From JAJRXR01 sp041987545 (lineage in GTDB: Bacteria; Planctomycetota; Phycisphaerae; Phycisphaerales; UBA1924), in contig JBHIWH010000001.1 in the NCBI GenBank assembly GCA_041987545.1, positions 372,001 through 436,000 on the forward strand: a DNA stretch of 64,000 nt, given 5' to 3'. The position numbers and the translations under genes are program-made. Position 1 is the first letter of the stretch; the number at the start of each line of letters is the position of its first letter. This document shows positions 34,608-43,933 of the stretch, in pieces. The notes under the pieces are model-generated. The model saw only the letters and a program-made list of their open reading frames with translations, made no database searches and had not been told where the DNA came from.

Positions 34608-36095
34608 CTACTGCCCCTGCGCCAGCGAGTACCCCGGCTTCCCGTCGAACTGCTTGAGCGGCTGGAAGTCGGTCACGCCGAACTTCTCGGAGATCCGGCG
34701 GAGGAGGTGGATCGTCGGGCCCTGGCCCATCTGGCCGATCAGGTGCTTGTCCTCGAGCTCGAAGCGCACGCGGTAGTAGTCCACGACCTCTGTGTAGACG
34801 CTGCCCGAGGGCCAGACCTGCGTGCCGCGGTTGGAGATCATGGTCAGCTTGAACGGCGTGCCGACGGCCAGCCGCTCGAGCCGCTGGGCCAGCTCCAGGG
34901 GCGTCAGCGTCGTGTCCACGTAGATGTCGCACCCGACGACGTCCGACCGCATCTGCGTGAAGGTCTGCATCAGCCGGTTCACGCTCGGCCGCTCGGGCGG
35001 CGTGAACGTCACCTCGTCCTGGCTCGGCTCGGGCTTGGCCTCCAGACCGCTGGGCTTCTTGCCCAGGTGGTCGATCACGCCCCTGGCGAACTCCTGAGTC
35101 CCGACGGGGGGCGTGTCCTTGTCGCCGAAGTCGCCCGTGTGGATCTTGTTCTCGAGCGTCGCGAGCAGCGCGTTCTCGACGACGGCCGCGGTACGCAGCA
35201 GGCCCACGTGCCGCAGCATCATCAGGCCCGAGAGCAGGAGGCTGGTGGGGTTGGCCACGCCCTTGCCGGCGATGTCGGGCGCGGTGCCGTGGACGGCCTC
35301 GAAGATGCTGATCTGGTCGCCGATGTTCGCGGACGGGGCGAAGCCCAGCCCGCCCACGAGACCCGCGGCCAGGTCGGAGACGATGTCGCCCTGCAGGTTG
35401 GGCAGGACGATCATCTCGTAGGTCTGGGGCCTGAGCACGAGGTTCATGCACAGGGCGTCGATGATGACGTCCTTCTTCTCGATGCCCGGGTAGTCGTCGC
35501 CGATGGTCCGGAACCGGTCGAGGAACAGGCCGTCGGTCATCTTCATGATGTTGGCCTTGTGCCCGCAGTAGACGGTCCCGAGGCCGAGCCGCGAGGCGGT
35601 CTGGAAGGCGAACTCGTGGACCTGGTCGCAGCCCGGCGCCGAGATGAGGCGCTTGCACTCGACGACGTCGTTGGTCAGGCGGTGCTCGATCCCGCCGTAG
35701 GTGTCCTCGATGTTCTCGCGGACGACGTAGATGTCCACGGGGACGCCGGCGCGGCTGAAGACGGTGTCCACGCCCGGGAGGCTCTGGAAGTGGCGGAGGT
35801 TGGCGAAGGCGCCGAAGGTCTTGCGGAGCGTGACGTTGATCGACTTGCCGCCGCCCCCGATGGGCGTGCCCATGGGCCCCTTGTAGAGGATGCCGCAGCG
35901 TTCGATGATCTCGACGGCCTCGTCGGTCATGCCGCGAGAGTCGCCGGCGGCGAAGACGGACTGCCCCATCTCGACGCTGACGAAGTCCACGTGGTCGGAG
36001 ACGCCGGCCTCGCGGAAGATGGAGAGGCAGGCGTCCATGATCTCGGGGCCGATCCCGTCGCCGGGGGCGAGGGCGATGGTCGCGCGGTCGGGCAT
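34608..36095 (-). CDS. icd: Isocitrate dehydrogenase, Thermus-type with C-terminal extension
   Basis: 495 aa; the ATG follows GAGGAG. Core motifs: APGDGIGPEIMDACL, GGGGKSINVTLRKTFGAFAN (isocitrate-binding Ser and Arg), YVVRENIEDTYGG, KANIMKMTDGLFL, LPNLQGDIVSDLAAG and FEAVHGTAPDIAGKG. The last ~140 residues (from about 350) are an extra domain as in the ~496-aa Thermus/Rickettsia-type enzymes. It oxidatively decarboxylates isocitrate to 2-oxoglutarate in the TCA cycle. NADP use is inferred from family. Single-gene unit with sua5 upstream on the same strand. Confidence 0.92.
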   Translation of the reverse strand: MPDRATIALAPGDGIGPEIMDACLSIFREAGVSDHVDFVSVEMGQSVFAAGDSRGMTDEAVEIIERCGILYKGPMGTPIGGGGKSINVTLRKTFGAFANLRHFQSLPGVDTVFSRAGVPVDIYVVRENIEDTYGGIEHRLTNDVVECKRLISAPGCDQVHEFAFQTASRLGLGTVYCGHKANIMKMTDGLFLDRFRTIGDDYPGIEKKDVIIDALCMNLVLRPQTYEMIVLPNLQGDIVSDLAAGLVGGLGFAPSANIGDQISIFEAVHGTAPDIAGKGVANPTSLLLSGLMMLRHVGLLRTAAVVENALLATLENKIHTGDFGDKDTPPVGTQEFARGVIDHLGKKPSGLEAKPEPSQDEVTFTPPERPSVNRLMQTFTQMRSDVVGCDIYVDTTLTPLELAQRLERLAVGTPFKLTMISNRGTQVWPSGSVYTEVVDYYRVRFELEDKHLIGQMGQGPTIHLLRRISEKFGVTDFQPLKQFDGKPGYSLAQGQ

Positions 36096-36192
36096 GTGTC
36101 TCGGCTCCTCAGAGGGCGGTCAGCGGGCGGTCAGCAGCCGGTCGGGGCGCTGGGTGCGATCTTTGGCGCGCACTTCTCGGACGGATCGCGGC

Positions 36193-37209
36193 TCAGCCTG
36201 CATCGGCCGCTCTGGTCAATCGCTCAAGGACGGCCGCCCAGATCGCCAGCTCTTCAGGGGATTCGGCCGACGTCGGCGGCCGCTGGACCGCGATCGCCGG
36301 GGGGGCGCCGGAGTCGGCCTCCCGCAGCGCCGCGTACAGCCCGGCGGCGAAACCGGCCGCCTCGCTGGGCAGCTCGATCGCCCGCACGCCCCGCCCGCCC
36401 AGGCCGGACCCCGCCCGCCCGATCGCGATCACGCCCGGGCCCAGGCCGGCGACCAGCCGTTCCAGGTCGGCTCGGGTCGAGACCAGGTGCACGGGCGACC
36501 CGGGCGCGTAGTGGGGGCCCAGGATCCCAGGGGCGCGGGCCGGGGCATCGGGCGCCCGGTCCGGGTCGCGGCCGACGACCACCTCCCGCCCGAGCACCGC
36601 GGCGATCCGCTCGGCGCCGATCACGCCCGGGCGGAGCACACGCGCCGGGACCGTCGTCAGGTCGAGCACCGTTGACTCGATCCCGGCGCGGCACGCCCCG
36701 CCGTCGAGCGTCAGCACGTCCGAGGCGTCGAACGACTCGCGCACATGGTCGGCGGTCGTGGGCGAGACCCGCCCGCTCGGGTTGGCGCTGGGCCCGACCA
36801 GGGGCGCCCCGCACGCGCCGATCAGCGCGAGCGTCACCGGGTGGTCCGGGCAGCGCACACCCACGGTCGGCCCGCCGCCGGTCACGATGCCCGGCACACG
36901 ATCAGACTTCTCGAGCACGATCGTCAGGGGCCCGGGCCAGAACGCGTCGGCCAGCCGCCGCGCCTCGCCGTTCCACTCACGCACGACGCCCGCGGCCATC
37001 TCGGGCCCGTCCACGTGCACGATCAGCGGGTTGCCCGCCGGGCGGCCCTTGAGCTCGAACACGCGCCGCACCGCGTCCTCGTTGAACGCGTCGGCGCCCA
37101 GGCCGTAGACCGTCTCGGTCGGGAACGCGACCAGCCCGCCCTCCCGGATCCGCGCGGCGCAGCGCTCGACGCGGTCGGGGTCGGCCGGGGGCGGCGCCTC
37201 GCCCGGCAT
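36193..37209 (-). CDS. Threonylcarbamoyl-AMP synthase, Sua5 type
   Basis: 338 aa. YrdC domain (~15-200): GGLVAFPTETVYGLGADAF, the KxR motif in ELKGRPAGNPLIVHV, FWPGPLTIVLEKSD, GVRCPDHPV and GPSANPSGRVSPTTADHV. A C-terminal Sua5 domain follows (HYAPGSPVHLV onward, ~235-338). It makes threonylcarbamoyl-AMP from threonine, bicarbonate and ATP for the t6A37 modification of ANN-decoding tRNAs. The ATG overlaps the stop of the outer-membrane factor gene (TGATG), so translation is coupled to a functionally unrelated gene. Confidence 0.93.
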   Translation of the reverse strand: MPGEAPPPADPDRVERCAARIREGGLVAFPTETVYGLGADAFNEDAVRRVFELKGRPAGNPLIVHVDGPEMAAGVVREWNGEARRLADAFWPGPLTIVLEKSDRVPGIVTGGGPTVGVRCPDHPVTLALIGACGAPLVGPSANPSGRVSPTTADHVRESFDASDVLTLDGGACRAGIESTVLDLTTVPARVLRPGVIGAERIAAVLGREVVVGRDPDRAPDAPARAPGILGPHYAPGSPVHLVSTRADLERLVAGLGPGVIAIGRAGSGLGGRGVRAIELPSEAAGFAAGLYAALREADSGAPPAIAVQRPPTSAESPEELAIWAAVLERLTRAADAG

Positions 37210-39179
37210 CACTCCACCTCGATGGCGTCCCCGCCCGCGTCCTGCTCGTCGTCCGGCTCATCGGCCGGGGTTGTATCGGGCACGGCCCCGCCCGCCGGCG
37301 GCTCGTCGGCGACGCGGTAGTCCAGCGCCCGGTCGCCCTCGAGCACCTGGTTCGCGTCCGGCACGACGAAGTCGATCCGGGAGCGCTCCAGGGCGGTGCC
37401 CATCGCCGCGTACAGCCGCGCGATCGAAGAGTTGTACGCGACCAGCGCCGCGACCTCGGCGACCTCGGCCTCGGCCAGCGCCTCCTGCTGGTTCAGCTCC
37501 ACGTTGAGCCGCTCGACCGTGTACCCCCGGTCGGTCAGCTCCTTCTCGACGCCCAGCGTCCGCAGCGCCTCGCCCTGGGCGATCCGCGTCAGGCGGGCCT
37601 GCTCGATGAGCTTGTAGTCGCGGACGACCGCGTCCAGCTCGTTCTTGACGTCCAGCACGACGTCCTGGACGGCCTTGCGGTACGCGGTGATCGACCTCAG
37701 CCGCTCGAGCCGCGCCCGGCGGTAGCCCGCGTGCCCGAGCCGGTTGCCGATCGGCTGCTCGAAGAGCACGCCCAGCAGGAACTCGTCGATGAACTCGCCG
37801 TCGCCCAGGTTCCCGTACGCGTCGTCCATCCGCGAGTCGAAGCCGATCAGCGTCACCTCGGCGACCAGGTCGAGGCGGGGCAGACGCGAGTTGCGCGCCA
37901 CGACCTCGCGGATCGACGCGTCGTCGATCGACAAGATCGCGTGGTCGATCTCGGGCCTGGTGTCGATCGCGGTCGTGACCGCGTCCACGAGGCTGAAGGC
38001 GATCGGCTCGTCGACCGCCCGGTCCACGGGCACGAGCAATACCTCCGAGCCCACGGGCAGGTCGGGGTCGTTGATCAGCGCCTTGAGCCGGTCGGAGGCG
38101 CGCCGCAGCGCGGTCTGGGCGACCAGGATCTGGCCCCGGCGCCGCTCGACGCGGGCCGCGGCGTCCGCGACCTGCGCCTGCCGCGCGTCCTGGATCCGGC
38201 GCACCTTGATGTCGTCGCGGACCTCGACGCCCCGGTCCAGCACGCGCTGGCGGATCGCCAGCTCGTTGTAGGCCAGCAGCAGCTCCCAGTACGCGGTCTC
38301 GACGCTGGTCACCGTCGCCAGCAGCTGGCTCTTGAGCGTCGCGATGTCCGCGCGCTCGGCGTTCTGGGTCAGACGCACCTCGGCCAGCGCCGTCCCCGCG
38401 CCCGCCCCCCGCAGCAATGGCTGCGTCAGCCCCGCGGTCACGTCCACGCTCTGGGCCGGGTTGGGCGACGGCAGCGCGCCGAAGCCCGAGGCGCGCAGGT
38501 CCGAGTACAGCAGGTCCTGCCGGACCTCGAGCTGCCCGCCCGTGATCAGGTTCTTGCGGACGCCCGTCGAGGAGCTGAGCGTCTGATTGGAGACCAGGGC
38601 GGCCCCGCCGAACAGCGCGATCGCCGCCTGCGGGCGGTCCGTGTCACGCCAGTAGTTCTCGCTGAACAGCGTCCAGTCGAACGCGGCCTGGGCCGAGACG
38701 ACGTCCGCCTCCCGGATCGCGGGCCCGAACCGGGCCAGCTGCACGTCCAGGTTCCGCGAGACGGCCGAGCGGACGCACCGCTCCAGGCTCACGCCGACGA
38801 CGCGCTGCGGGCGCCCGTACAGGTCCTCGCTGAGCAGGGCCTGGATGGGGTCCCCGCCCTCGGGCGCCGACTCGCCCAGGGCGTCGATGTACGCCGCGGG
38901 CGAGTACTCGTTCTCGATCAGGTCCAGGTGCTCCTGGCGGATCTCCAGCTCGTCGAGCCCGGCGTCGCGGGAGGTGGTCCGCCGCTCCGGGTGCTGCTCG
39001 GCCTCCTCGACCTCCCGCCGCACGCTCTCGAGCACGCCGCGGCGCAGCTCCGCCTCGCTCCGCCTCTGGATGGGCGAGCGGCAGCCGGACGCGGCCAGCA
39101 GGACCCCCAGCAGAGCCAGAACACAGGTCGGGCGGCTCAAGCCGGCGCCCGCAGCGGACGAATGGGTTGGGGAGATCAT
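37209..39179 (-). CDS. TolC-like outer-membrane factor lipoprotein
   Basis: 656 aa. The signal peptide ends in the lipobox LLAASGC, so it should be lipid-anchored. After a ~120-residue charged N-terminal part come two OEP repeats: ATLKSQLLATVTSVETAYWELLLAYNELAI, and a second with RLERLRSITAYRKAVQDVVLDVKNELDAV (regions at ~280-330 and ~500-560; long helices with alternating short strands). This is the architecture of TolC/OprM-type channels used by efflux or type I secretion. No membrane-fusion protein or inner-membrane pump is adjacent. The long N-terminal extension is unusual. Confidence 0.8.
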   Translation of the reverse strand: MISPTHSSAAGAGLSRPTCVLALLGVLLAASGCRSPIQRRSEAELRRGVLESVRREVEEAEQHPERRTTSRDAGLDELEIRQEHLDLIENEYSPAAYIDALGESAPEGGDPIQALLSEDLYGRPQRVVGVSLERCVRSAVSRNLDVQLARFGPAIREADVVSAQAAFDWTLFSENYWRDTDRPQAAIALFGGAALVSNQTLSSSTGVRKNLITGGQLEVRQDLLYSDLRASGFGALPSPNPAQSVDVTAGLTQPLLRGAGAGTALAEVRLTQNAERADIATLKSQLLATVTSVETAYWELLLAYNELAIRQRVLDRGVEVRDDIKVRRIQDARQAQVADAAARVERRRGQILVAQTALRRASDRLKALINDPDLPVGSEVLLVPVDRAVDEPIAFSLVDAVTTAIDTRPEIDHAILSIDDASIREVVARNSRLPRLDLVAEVTLIGFDSRMDDAYGNLGDGEFIDEFLLGVLFEQPIGNRLGHAGYRRARLERLRSITAYRKAVQDVVLDVKNELDAVVRDYKLIEQARLTRIAQGEALRTLGVEKELTDRGYTVERLNVELNQQEALAEAEVAEVAALVAYNSSIARLYAAMGTALERSRIDFVVPDANQVLEGDRALDYRVADEPPAGGAVPDTTPADEPDDEQDAGGDAIEVE

Positions 39180-39356
39180 CGGGGGAAGTTAGAATCGCCC
39201 GGGCAGCCGGTCAAAGCCGCCGGGCGGGACAAGTGCACAACCCCCCGCCCCGCGACCCCGCCCAGCCCCGGGCGGTACACTCGAACCGGCGAGGGCCCCG
39301 CCCCGCCAGCCGGGGCATGGAGCCCCGAGACGATGCCCGCTCAAGGAGGATCAGCC

Positions 39357-40991
39357 GTGCGTCGCGCCCCCCTCGCGTCAATCCGAGCCGCCGCCCTCGC
39401 CCTGACCGCCGCGGCCCCTGTCCTCGTCCCCGCCGTCGTTTCCGCCCCCGCCCTGGCCCAGATCCAGGACGTCGAGGCCCGCTGGGCCGTCGTGACCCAG
39501 AAGGACACCCCGGCCCGGTGCGACGACTTTGACCGTTTCTACAAGGTCGCCACCTTCCAGCCGGGGCAGGTGCTCCGCGTGGACGGGCAGTCGGCCGACT
39601 GGGCCCGGATCGTCTACCCGGCCTCCATGCACGCCCTCGTGCCCGCCTCGGACGCCCGGGGCGCGGGCCAGGACCGCGTGGAGCTGACCATTGACTCGCG
39701 GCTGCGGGCGCCCAGCGCCGTCCTCGGCATCGCCGGCTCGTGGCACTCGCTCTACGCCCAGGCCCTGCCCGCCGGGACGACGCTGAAGGTCGTCGGCGAG
39801 GAGCTCGGCGCCAACGGCGAGGTCGTCGCCTACCGCGTCACGCCCCCGGCGCCGCCGGCCGCCCCCGAGCAGCCGTACGCGTACGTCAAGCTCGACGCCC
39901 TGCGCGACGCGACCGAGGCCGAGGTCAAGTCGCACACGGCTTCTCTCCGGGCCAACGTCCAGAACGCCACCGAGAGCGAGGCGGACGCCCTTGTCGCCGA
40001 CGTCACCCCCGTGACCGAGGCGCCGGCGCGCTCCCAGCCCCAGCAGCCAGCGCCCGATTACTCGACGGACCTGCTCGAGCCCATGACGCCCCCCGGTCAG
40101 GAGCGCACCGACCAGCAGAACACTCGGCAGAACGCCGAGCAGATCATGCCCCGCACGCCGCAGCGCGAGCAGGCGCCCGTCTCGACCGGGCGCCCGGCGT
40201 CCAACATCCCGAGTGACGCCTCGACCGACGCCTCGACCAACCAGGAGTCCGGCGGCTCGTTCGACATCGTCGCCGAGGTCGAGCAGGGCGAGCAGACCGG
40301 CCAGGCGCCCGGCTTCGACGCGTCCGCGTCAACCGCCGCGAACGCCCGCCCCGCGTCGTCTACGCCCCGGCCGCAGGCCGAGCAGCCGCGGCAGCCCGAG
40401 TTGGCGCCCGAGCCGGCCTCGATCGAGGACCTCGAGTCCTCGCTGAACGCGACGCGTCGTCTGCCGACCGAGTCGATGGACCTGGCGCTGGACGAGCTGC
40501 TGGCCGAGTACCAGCGGACGCTGGCGGCCGAGGCGGCCAAGCCGAACGCCGAGGAGCGGACGATCAACGCCCTCGAGCAGCGTGTGAGCTGGCTCGAGCT
40601 CCGGATCGACACGCGGGACCAGCGCCGCGCGATCGAGGCGGCACTGCGTGAGTCGAGCGAGCGGGACGAGCAGGTCGCCGAGGGCGTGCGGCGGTGGCAG
40701 GCCGAGCGGTCGTACGTCGTCGTCGGGCGCCTGGCGCCCAGCGCCGTCTACGACGGCAAGCGGCTGCCCCTGATGTACCGCGTGATGTCGGTGGACCCAC
40801 TGATGGGCTCGCGGACGATCGCCTACGTCCGCCCCGAGGCGGGCCAGGAGCTGGCGCCGCACCTCGGGCAGATCGTGGGTGTCGTGGGCGACGGCGCCGA
40901 CGACGCCGCCCTCAGGCTCCGGATCATCCGCGCCGAGCGTGTGGACGAGCTGAACTCCGCGTTCGCGCAGGAGCCGTACACGACCGAGTGA
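39357..40991 (+). CDS. Exported protein with N-terminal SH3-like region and coiled-coil C-terminus
   Basis: 544 aa with a GTG start and an excellent site AAGGAGGA 6 nt upstream. Signal peptide to about APALAQ. Residues ~35-180 are two SH3-like beta units (e.g. YKVATFQPGQVLRVDG, ARIVYPASMHALV). Then comes a long Pro/Gln/Ala-rich, probably disordered region (~200-365), and a helical part with EQRVSWLELRIDTRDQRRAIE. It ends in a compact domain with YVVVGRLAPSAVYDGK and RPEAGQELAPHLGQIVGV. Probably a periplasmic cell-wall-associated protein; function unknown. TACACT at 39276-39281 is a possible -10. Confidence 0.72.
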   Translation: MRRAPLASIRAAALALTAAAPVLVPAVVSAPALAQIQDVEARWAVVTQKDTPARCDDFDRFYKVATFQPGQVLRVDGQSADWARIVYPASMHALVPASDARGAGQDRVELTIDSRLRAPSAVLGIAGSWHSLYAQALPAGTTLKVVGEELGANGEVVAYRVTPPAPPAAPEQPYAYVKLDALRDATEAEVKSHTASLRANVQNATESEADALVADVTPVTEAPARSQPQQPAPDYSTDLLEPMTPPGQERTDQQNTRQNAEQIMPRTPQREQAPVSTGRPASNIPSDASTDASTNQESGGSFDIVAEVEQGEQTGQAPGFDASASTAANARPASSTPRPQAEQPRQPELAPEPASIEDLESSLNATRRLPTESMDLALDELLAEYQRTLAAEAAKPNAEERTINALEQRVSWLELRIDTRDQRRAIEAALRESSERDEQVAEGVRRWQAERSYVVVGRLAPSAVYDGKRLPLMYRVMSVDPLMGSRTIAYVRPEAGQELAPHLGQIVGVVGDGADDAALRLRIIRAERVDELNSAFAQEPYTTE

Positions 40992-41040
40992 GGCGCCTGG
41001 TCCGGCTGGGGGTCTGCCCCCGGGGCGGGCGGCGCCCGCG

Positions 41041-41046
41041 TACCGT
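41041..41046 (+). promoter_or_regulatory. -10-like TACCGT just before a start codon
   Basis: TACCGT-TGGCCC-GTG: a 6-nt gap and no Shine-Dalgarno sequence. The spacer is identical to that before the aldehyde dehydrogenase gene at 30838. Confidence 0.45.
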
Positions 41047-41052
41047 TGGCCC

Positions 41053-42348
41053 GTGCCAGCAGCGAGCGGACCCATCATCGCGTCGGCGGTCTCGGCGGCC
41101 GGCTCGGCCGACCACGCCGCGGGCGAGGTGTGCGAGCGCGCCGCCGCCGACCTCGAGCGCCGGGGCGCCCGCGCGACCGGGCTCGACCTGGTCCTCGCGT
41201 TCGCCTCCGGCACGCACACGCCCATGATCGAGCCCCTGGCCGCGACGCTCCGGCGCACGCTGGACCCGGCGCGCCTGCTCGTGGTCCCGGCGCCGACCGT
41301 TCTCGGCGGCCGCGAGGCGTTCGAGAACCGGACCGCATTGAGCCTGCTCGCCTGCCGCCTGCCGGGTGTCAGCACCCACCCGCTCCCGCCCGACGCGCTC
41401 TCGCACGCCCCCGAGGACACGCTGGCGGCGATGATGGGCGATCCCGGCGCGCGGCGGGGCACGCTCCTGTTCGCCGACCCGAGCTCGACCGCCTTCGCGT
41501 CCATGCTGCCCAGGCTGGGGCGGATCCACCAGATGTCGTCGTGGGGCGAGGCGCCGCCGATCGTCGGCGCGCTGACGCCCGGCGACGGCGAGTCCGAGAC
41601 CGCGATCGTGCTCGACGACGCGCCGTACGCGCGGGGCGCCGTCGGGCTGAGCATCGCCGGCGACATCCGCCTCGACGTCATGACGAGCCTCGGGTGCCAG
41701 CCGTTCGGCGAGCCGATGCTCGTCACCCGGGCCAAGAACAACCTCATCCTGGAGCTGGGCGGGCGCCCCGCGGTCGAGGCGATCCGAGACGCGGCGACCG
41801 GGCTCTCGCACGCGCAGCGGGCGCTGCTGCCCGGCGGGCTGTACCTGGGCATCGTCGCCGATGAATACAAGCCCCGCTTCGGGCGGGGCGATTTCCTGAT
41901 CCGCCGCCTGCGGGCCGTGGACGAGAACTCCGGCGCCGTCGCGGTCGAGGAACTCATGAGCGTGGGGCGGACGGTGCAACTGCACCTGCGCGACGCGCAG
42001 ATCGCCGACGATGATCTCGCGCTGCTGCTCGACGCCCAGGCTCTGCACGAGCGACCGCTGGGGGCGCTGCTGCTGTGCTCGGGCGGGCGGGGCTCGGACT
42101 TCTTCGGCGACGCCGCCCACGACCCGGCGGCTGTCCAGCGGGCCTTCCGCGACGAGCTGCCGGGCGAGCGGAAAGCCAAGGGGGGCGAGGAACTGGACCC
42201 GGCCTCGCCCCTGCTGCCCCTCGCGGGCCTGTTCAGCGCCGCCGAGATCGCGCCGGCCGCCGGCCTGCCCCGCGTGCACACGCACGCGGCGGTGCTGACG
42301 ATGTTTCGGCGACGCGATCCAGACTCAATCACGGGCGCCGACACCTAG
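41053..42348 (+). CDS. FIST domain sensory protein
   Basis: 431 aa with a GTG start. The N-terminal FIST domain (ATGLDLVLAFASGTHT ... GGREAFENRTALSLLAC ... DPSSTAFASMLPRLG) and C-terminal FIST_C (PGGLYLGIVADEYKPRFGRGDFLIR, ALLLCSGGRGSDFF) are in the usual order. FIST proteins bind small ligands, proposed to be amino acids, and usually accompany signalling domains. Here it stands alone, with no kinase or GGDEF attached or adjacent. It is probably cytoplasmic. Confidence 0.85.
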   Translation: MPAASGPIIASAVSAAGSADHAAGEVCERAAADLERRGARATGLDLVLAFASGTHTPMIEPLAATLRRTLDPARLLVVPAPTVLGGREAFENRTALSLLACRLPGVSTHPLPPDALSHAPEDTLAAMMGDPGARRGTLLFADPSSTAFASMLPRLGRIHQMSSWGEAPPIVGALTPGDGESETAIVLDDAPYARGAVGLSIAGDIRLDVMTSLGCQPFGEPMLVTRAKNNLILELGGRPAVEAIRDAATGLSHAQRALLPGGLYLGIVADEYKPRFGRGDFLIRRLRAVDENSGAVAVEELMSVGRTVQLHLRDAQIADDDLALLLDAQALHERPLGALLLCSGGRGSDFFGDAAHDPAAVQRAFRDELPGERKAKGGEELDPASPLLPLAGLFSAAEIAPAAGLPRVHTHAAVLTMFRRRDPDSITGADT

Positions 42349-42488
42349 CCCGGAACGCCAGTGACGGGCACCTGCGAGCCTCCCTCATCGCATTCGCTCC
42401 GATCCGAGACCCGCTCAGGAATCGAGAGCCCGTCACTCACGTTCCGGGCTAGGAGGAGCGCACATGGCCCGTCGCTCACGTCCCGGGC
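42345..42488. repeat. Three-copy intergenic palindromic repeat cluster
   Basis: Copy 1 (42345-42369, plus) and copy 2 (42428-42452, minus) are 25-mers in inverted orientation that match at 23 positions. Copy 2 read on the minus strand contains AGCCCGGAACGTGAGTGACG. Copy 3 (42467-42488, minus) is the same unit with two changes. Copy 1 begins inside the stop codon region of the FIST gene. The first two arms could form a very long hairpin between the convergent FIST and fahA genes. This resembles REP/BIME elements. From memory, a closely similar unit recurs in planctomycete genomes; not verified. Confidence 0.8.
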
Positions 42489-42504
42489 GAACGAACGAGA
42501 TGAT

Positions 42505-43881
42505 CTAAGCCTCCGCCGGCTCGATGACCCCCCGGCACTCGCCGAAGCCGATCCGCCGATACCCCTCGCGCTCGCAGAAGCCCCTGATGATCACCTCGTC
42601 GCCGTCGGCCAGGAACTTGCGCTCCTCGCCCGTCGGCAGGGCGATGGGCGTGCGTTGCGTGCCGGGGACGACCTTCGGCGGGCTGGCCCACGGGTCGCCG
42701 TCCCAGGTCAGCTCGAGCAGGCACCCGCGGGCGTCGCGCGTGGGGCCGGAGACCGTGCCCGAGGCGAGCAGGTCGCCCGGGTTCATCTCGCAGCCGTTCG
42801 CGGCATGGTGCGTCAGCATCTGCCCGATCGTCCAGTACATGTCCTTGAAGCTGCCGCGGCTGAGCCTGATCGGCTCCACGCCCTTGTCGCGCATCTGCTT
42901 CGAGGACAGGTAGACCTCGAGCGTGATGTCCACGCCGCCGTGCTTCGAGTTCTGATCGCTCGACAGGTACTCGAGCGGCTTCGGATCGCCCGCGTCCCGC
43001 GTCGCCGCCGGGCAGCGGAAGGGCGCCAGCGCCTCCATCGTCACGACGTAGGGCGAGACCGTGGTCGCGAAGTTCTTGGCCAGGAACGGGCCCAGGGGCT
43101 GGTACTCCCACTTCTGGATGTCCCGCGCCGACCAGTCGTTGACCAGGCACAGGCCCAGGATGTGGTCCTCGGCCTCGCCGATCGGGATCGGTTTGCCCAT
43201 CTCGTTGCCCCGCCCGACGACGAATCCGACCTCCAGCTCGTAGTCGAGCAGTTTGCAGGGGCCGAAGACCGGGTCGCCGTCGGCGATCGTCGCCCCGGGC
43301 AGGAGCTGTCCCCTCGGCCGGCGCACCGGCGTGCCCGAGGGCACGAGGGTGGACGCCCGCCCGTGGTACGCGATCGGGATGTGCTTGTAGTTGGGCAGCA
43401 GCGGGTTGTCGGGGCGGAACATGGAGCCGACGTTAGTCGCGTGGAAGAGGGAGGCGTAGAAGTCGGTGTAGTCGCCGCACGAGAGCATCGGGATCCCGAA
43501 CTCGACCTGGTCGATCGGGACGATGATCTGATCCCGGTCGGGATGATCCCGGAGCGCGGGGTTGTCCTTCCGGAGCAGCTGCTGGATGAGGGGGCGCAGT
43601 CGGCGCCAGTCGCCGCTCTCCGCGAGGTCCTCGACGCACCAGTAGTCCCAGTCCTCGCCCTCGCCGACGATCCCGGACTGGGCCAGGGCGGCGGGGATGA
43701 GAACCACTTCCCCGATGATCACTCCGACCTGCGGGCTGTACGCGTCGTCCTCGCCCTCGACCGGGACGGCCGCGGTCGCGAGCGGCAGATTCTGGATCGG
43801 GAAGTCCGTCGCTGGGTCGTTGGCGGACTCGACCCAGGACTCGAGGTTCGAATCGTGCGTCTCGTCGATCTCGTAGGGCAT
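42505..43881 (-). CDS. fahA: Fumarylacetoacetase
   Basis: 458 aa; the ATG follows GAGGAGGC. N-terminal beta domain (FPIQNLPLATAAVPVEG), then the catalytic FAA_hydrolase domain: SCGDYTDFYASLFHATNVG (metal Asp), IAYHGRASTLVPSGTPV (catalytic His), LDYELEVGFVVGRGNEMG (metal Glu pair), VNDWSARDIQKWEYQPLG (metal Asp) and GPFLAKNFATTVSPYVV (Lys). It splits fumarylacetoacetate to fumarate and acetoacetate, the last step of tyrosine/homogentisate breakdown. It is last in a minus-strand run with an MFS transporter and an unknown enzyme-like protein; no hmgA is visible. Confidence 0.95.
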   Translation of the reverse strand: MPYEIDETHDSNLESWVESANDPATDFPIQNLPLATAAVPVEGEDDAYSPQVGVIIGEVVLIPAALAQSGIVGEGEDWDYWCVEDLAESGDWRRLRPLIQQLLRKDNPALRDHPDRDQIIVPIDQVEFGIPMLSCGDYTDFYASLFHATNVGSMFRPDNPLLPNYKHIPIAYHGRASTLVPSGTPVRRPRGQLLPGATIADGDPVFGPCKLLDYELEVGFVVGRGNEMGKPIPIGEAEDHILGLCLVNDWSARDIQKWEYQPLGPFLAKNFATTVSPYVVTMEALAPFRCPAATRDAGDPKPLEYLSSDQNSKHGGVDITLEVYLSSKQMRDKGVEPIRLSRGSFKDMYWTIGQMLTHHAANGCEMNPGDLLASGTVSGPTRDARGCLLELTWDGDPWASPPKVVPGTQRTPIALPTGEERKFLADGDEVIIRGFCEREGYRRIGFGECRGVIEPAEA

Positions 43882-43933
43882 CGGCGCCTCCTCAAGGCTG
43901 TTGCAAGAACCGGGAGAGCATCCTAGAGGGCCC

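Noticed and set aside
37731..39356. Long 5' extension of the SH3-like protein frame
   Set aside because: It is antisense to the TolC-like gene. A GTG with AAGGAGGA and a signal peptide mark the real start at 39357.
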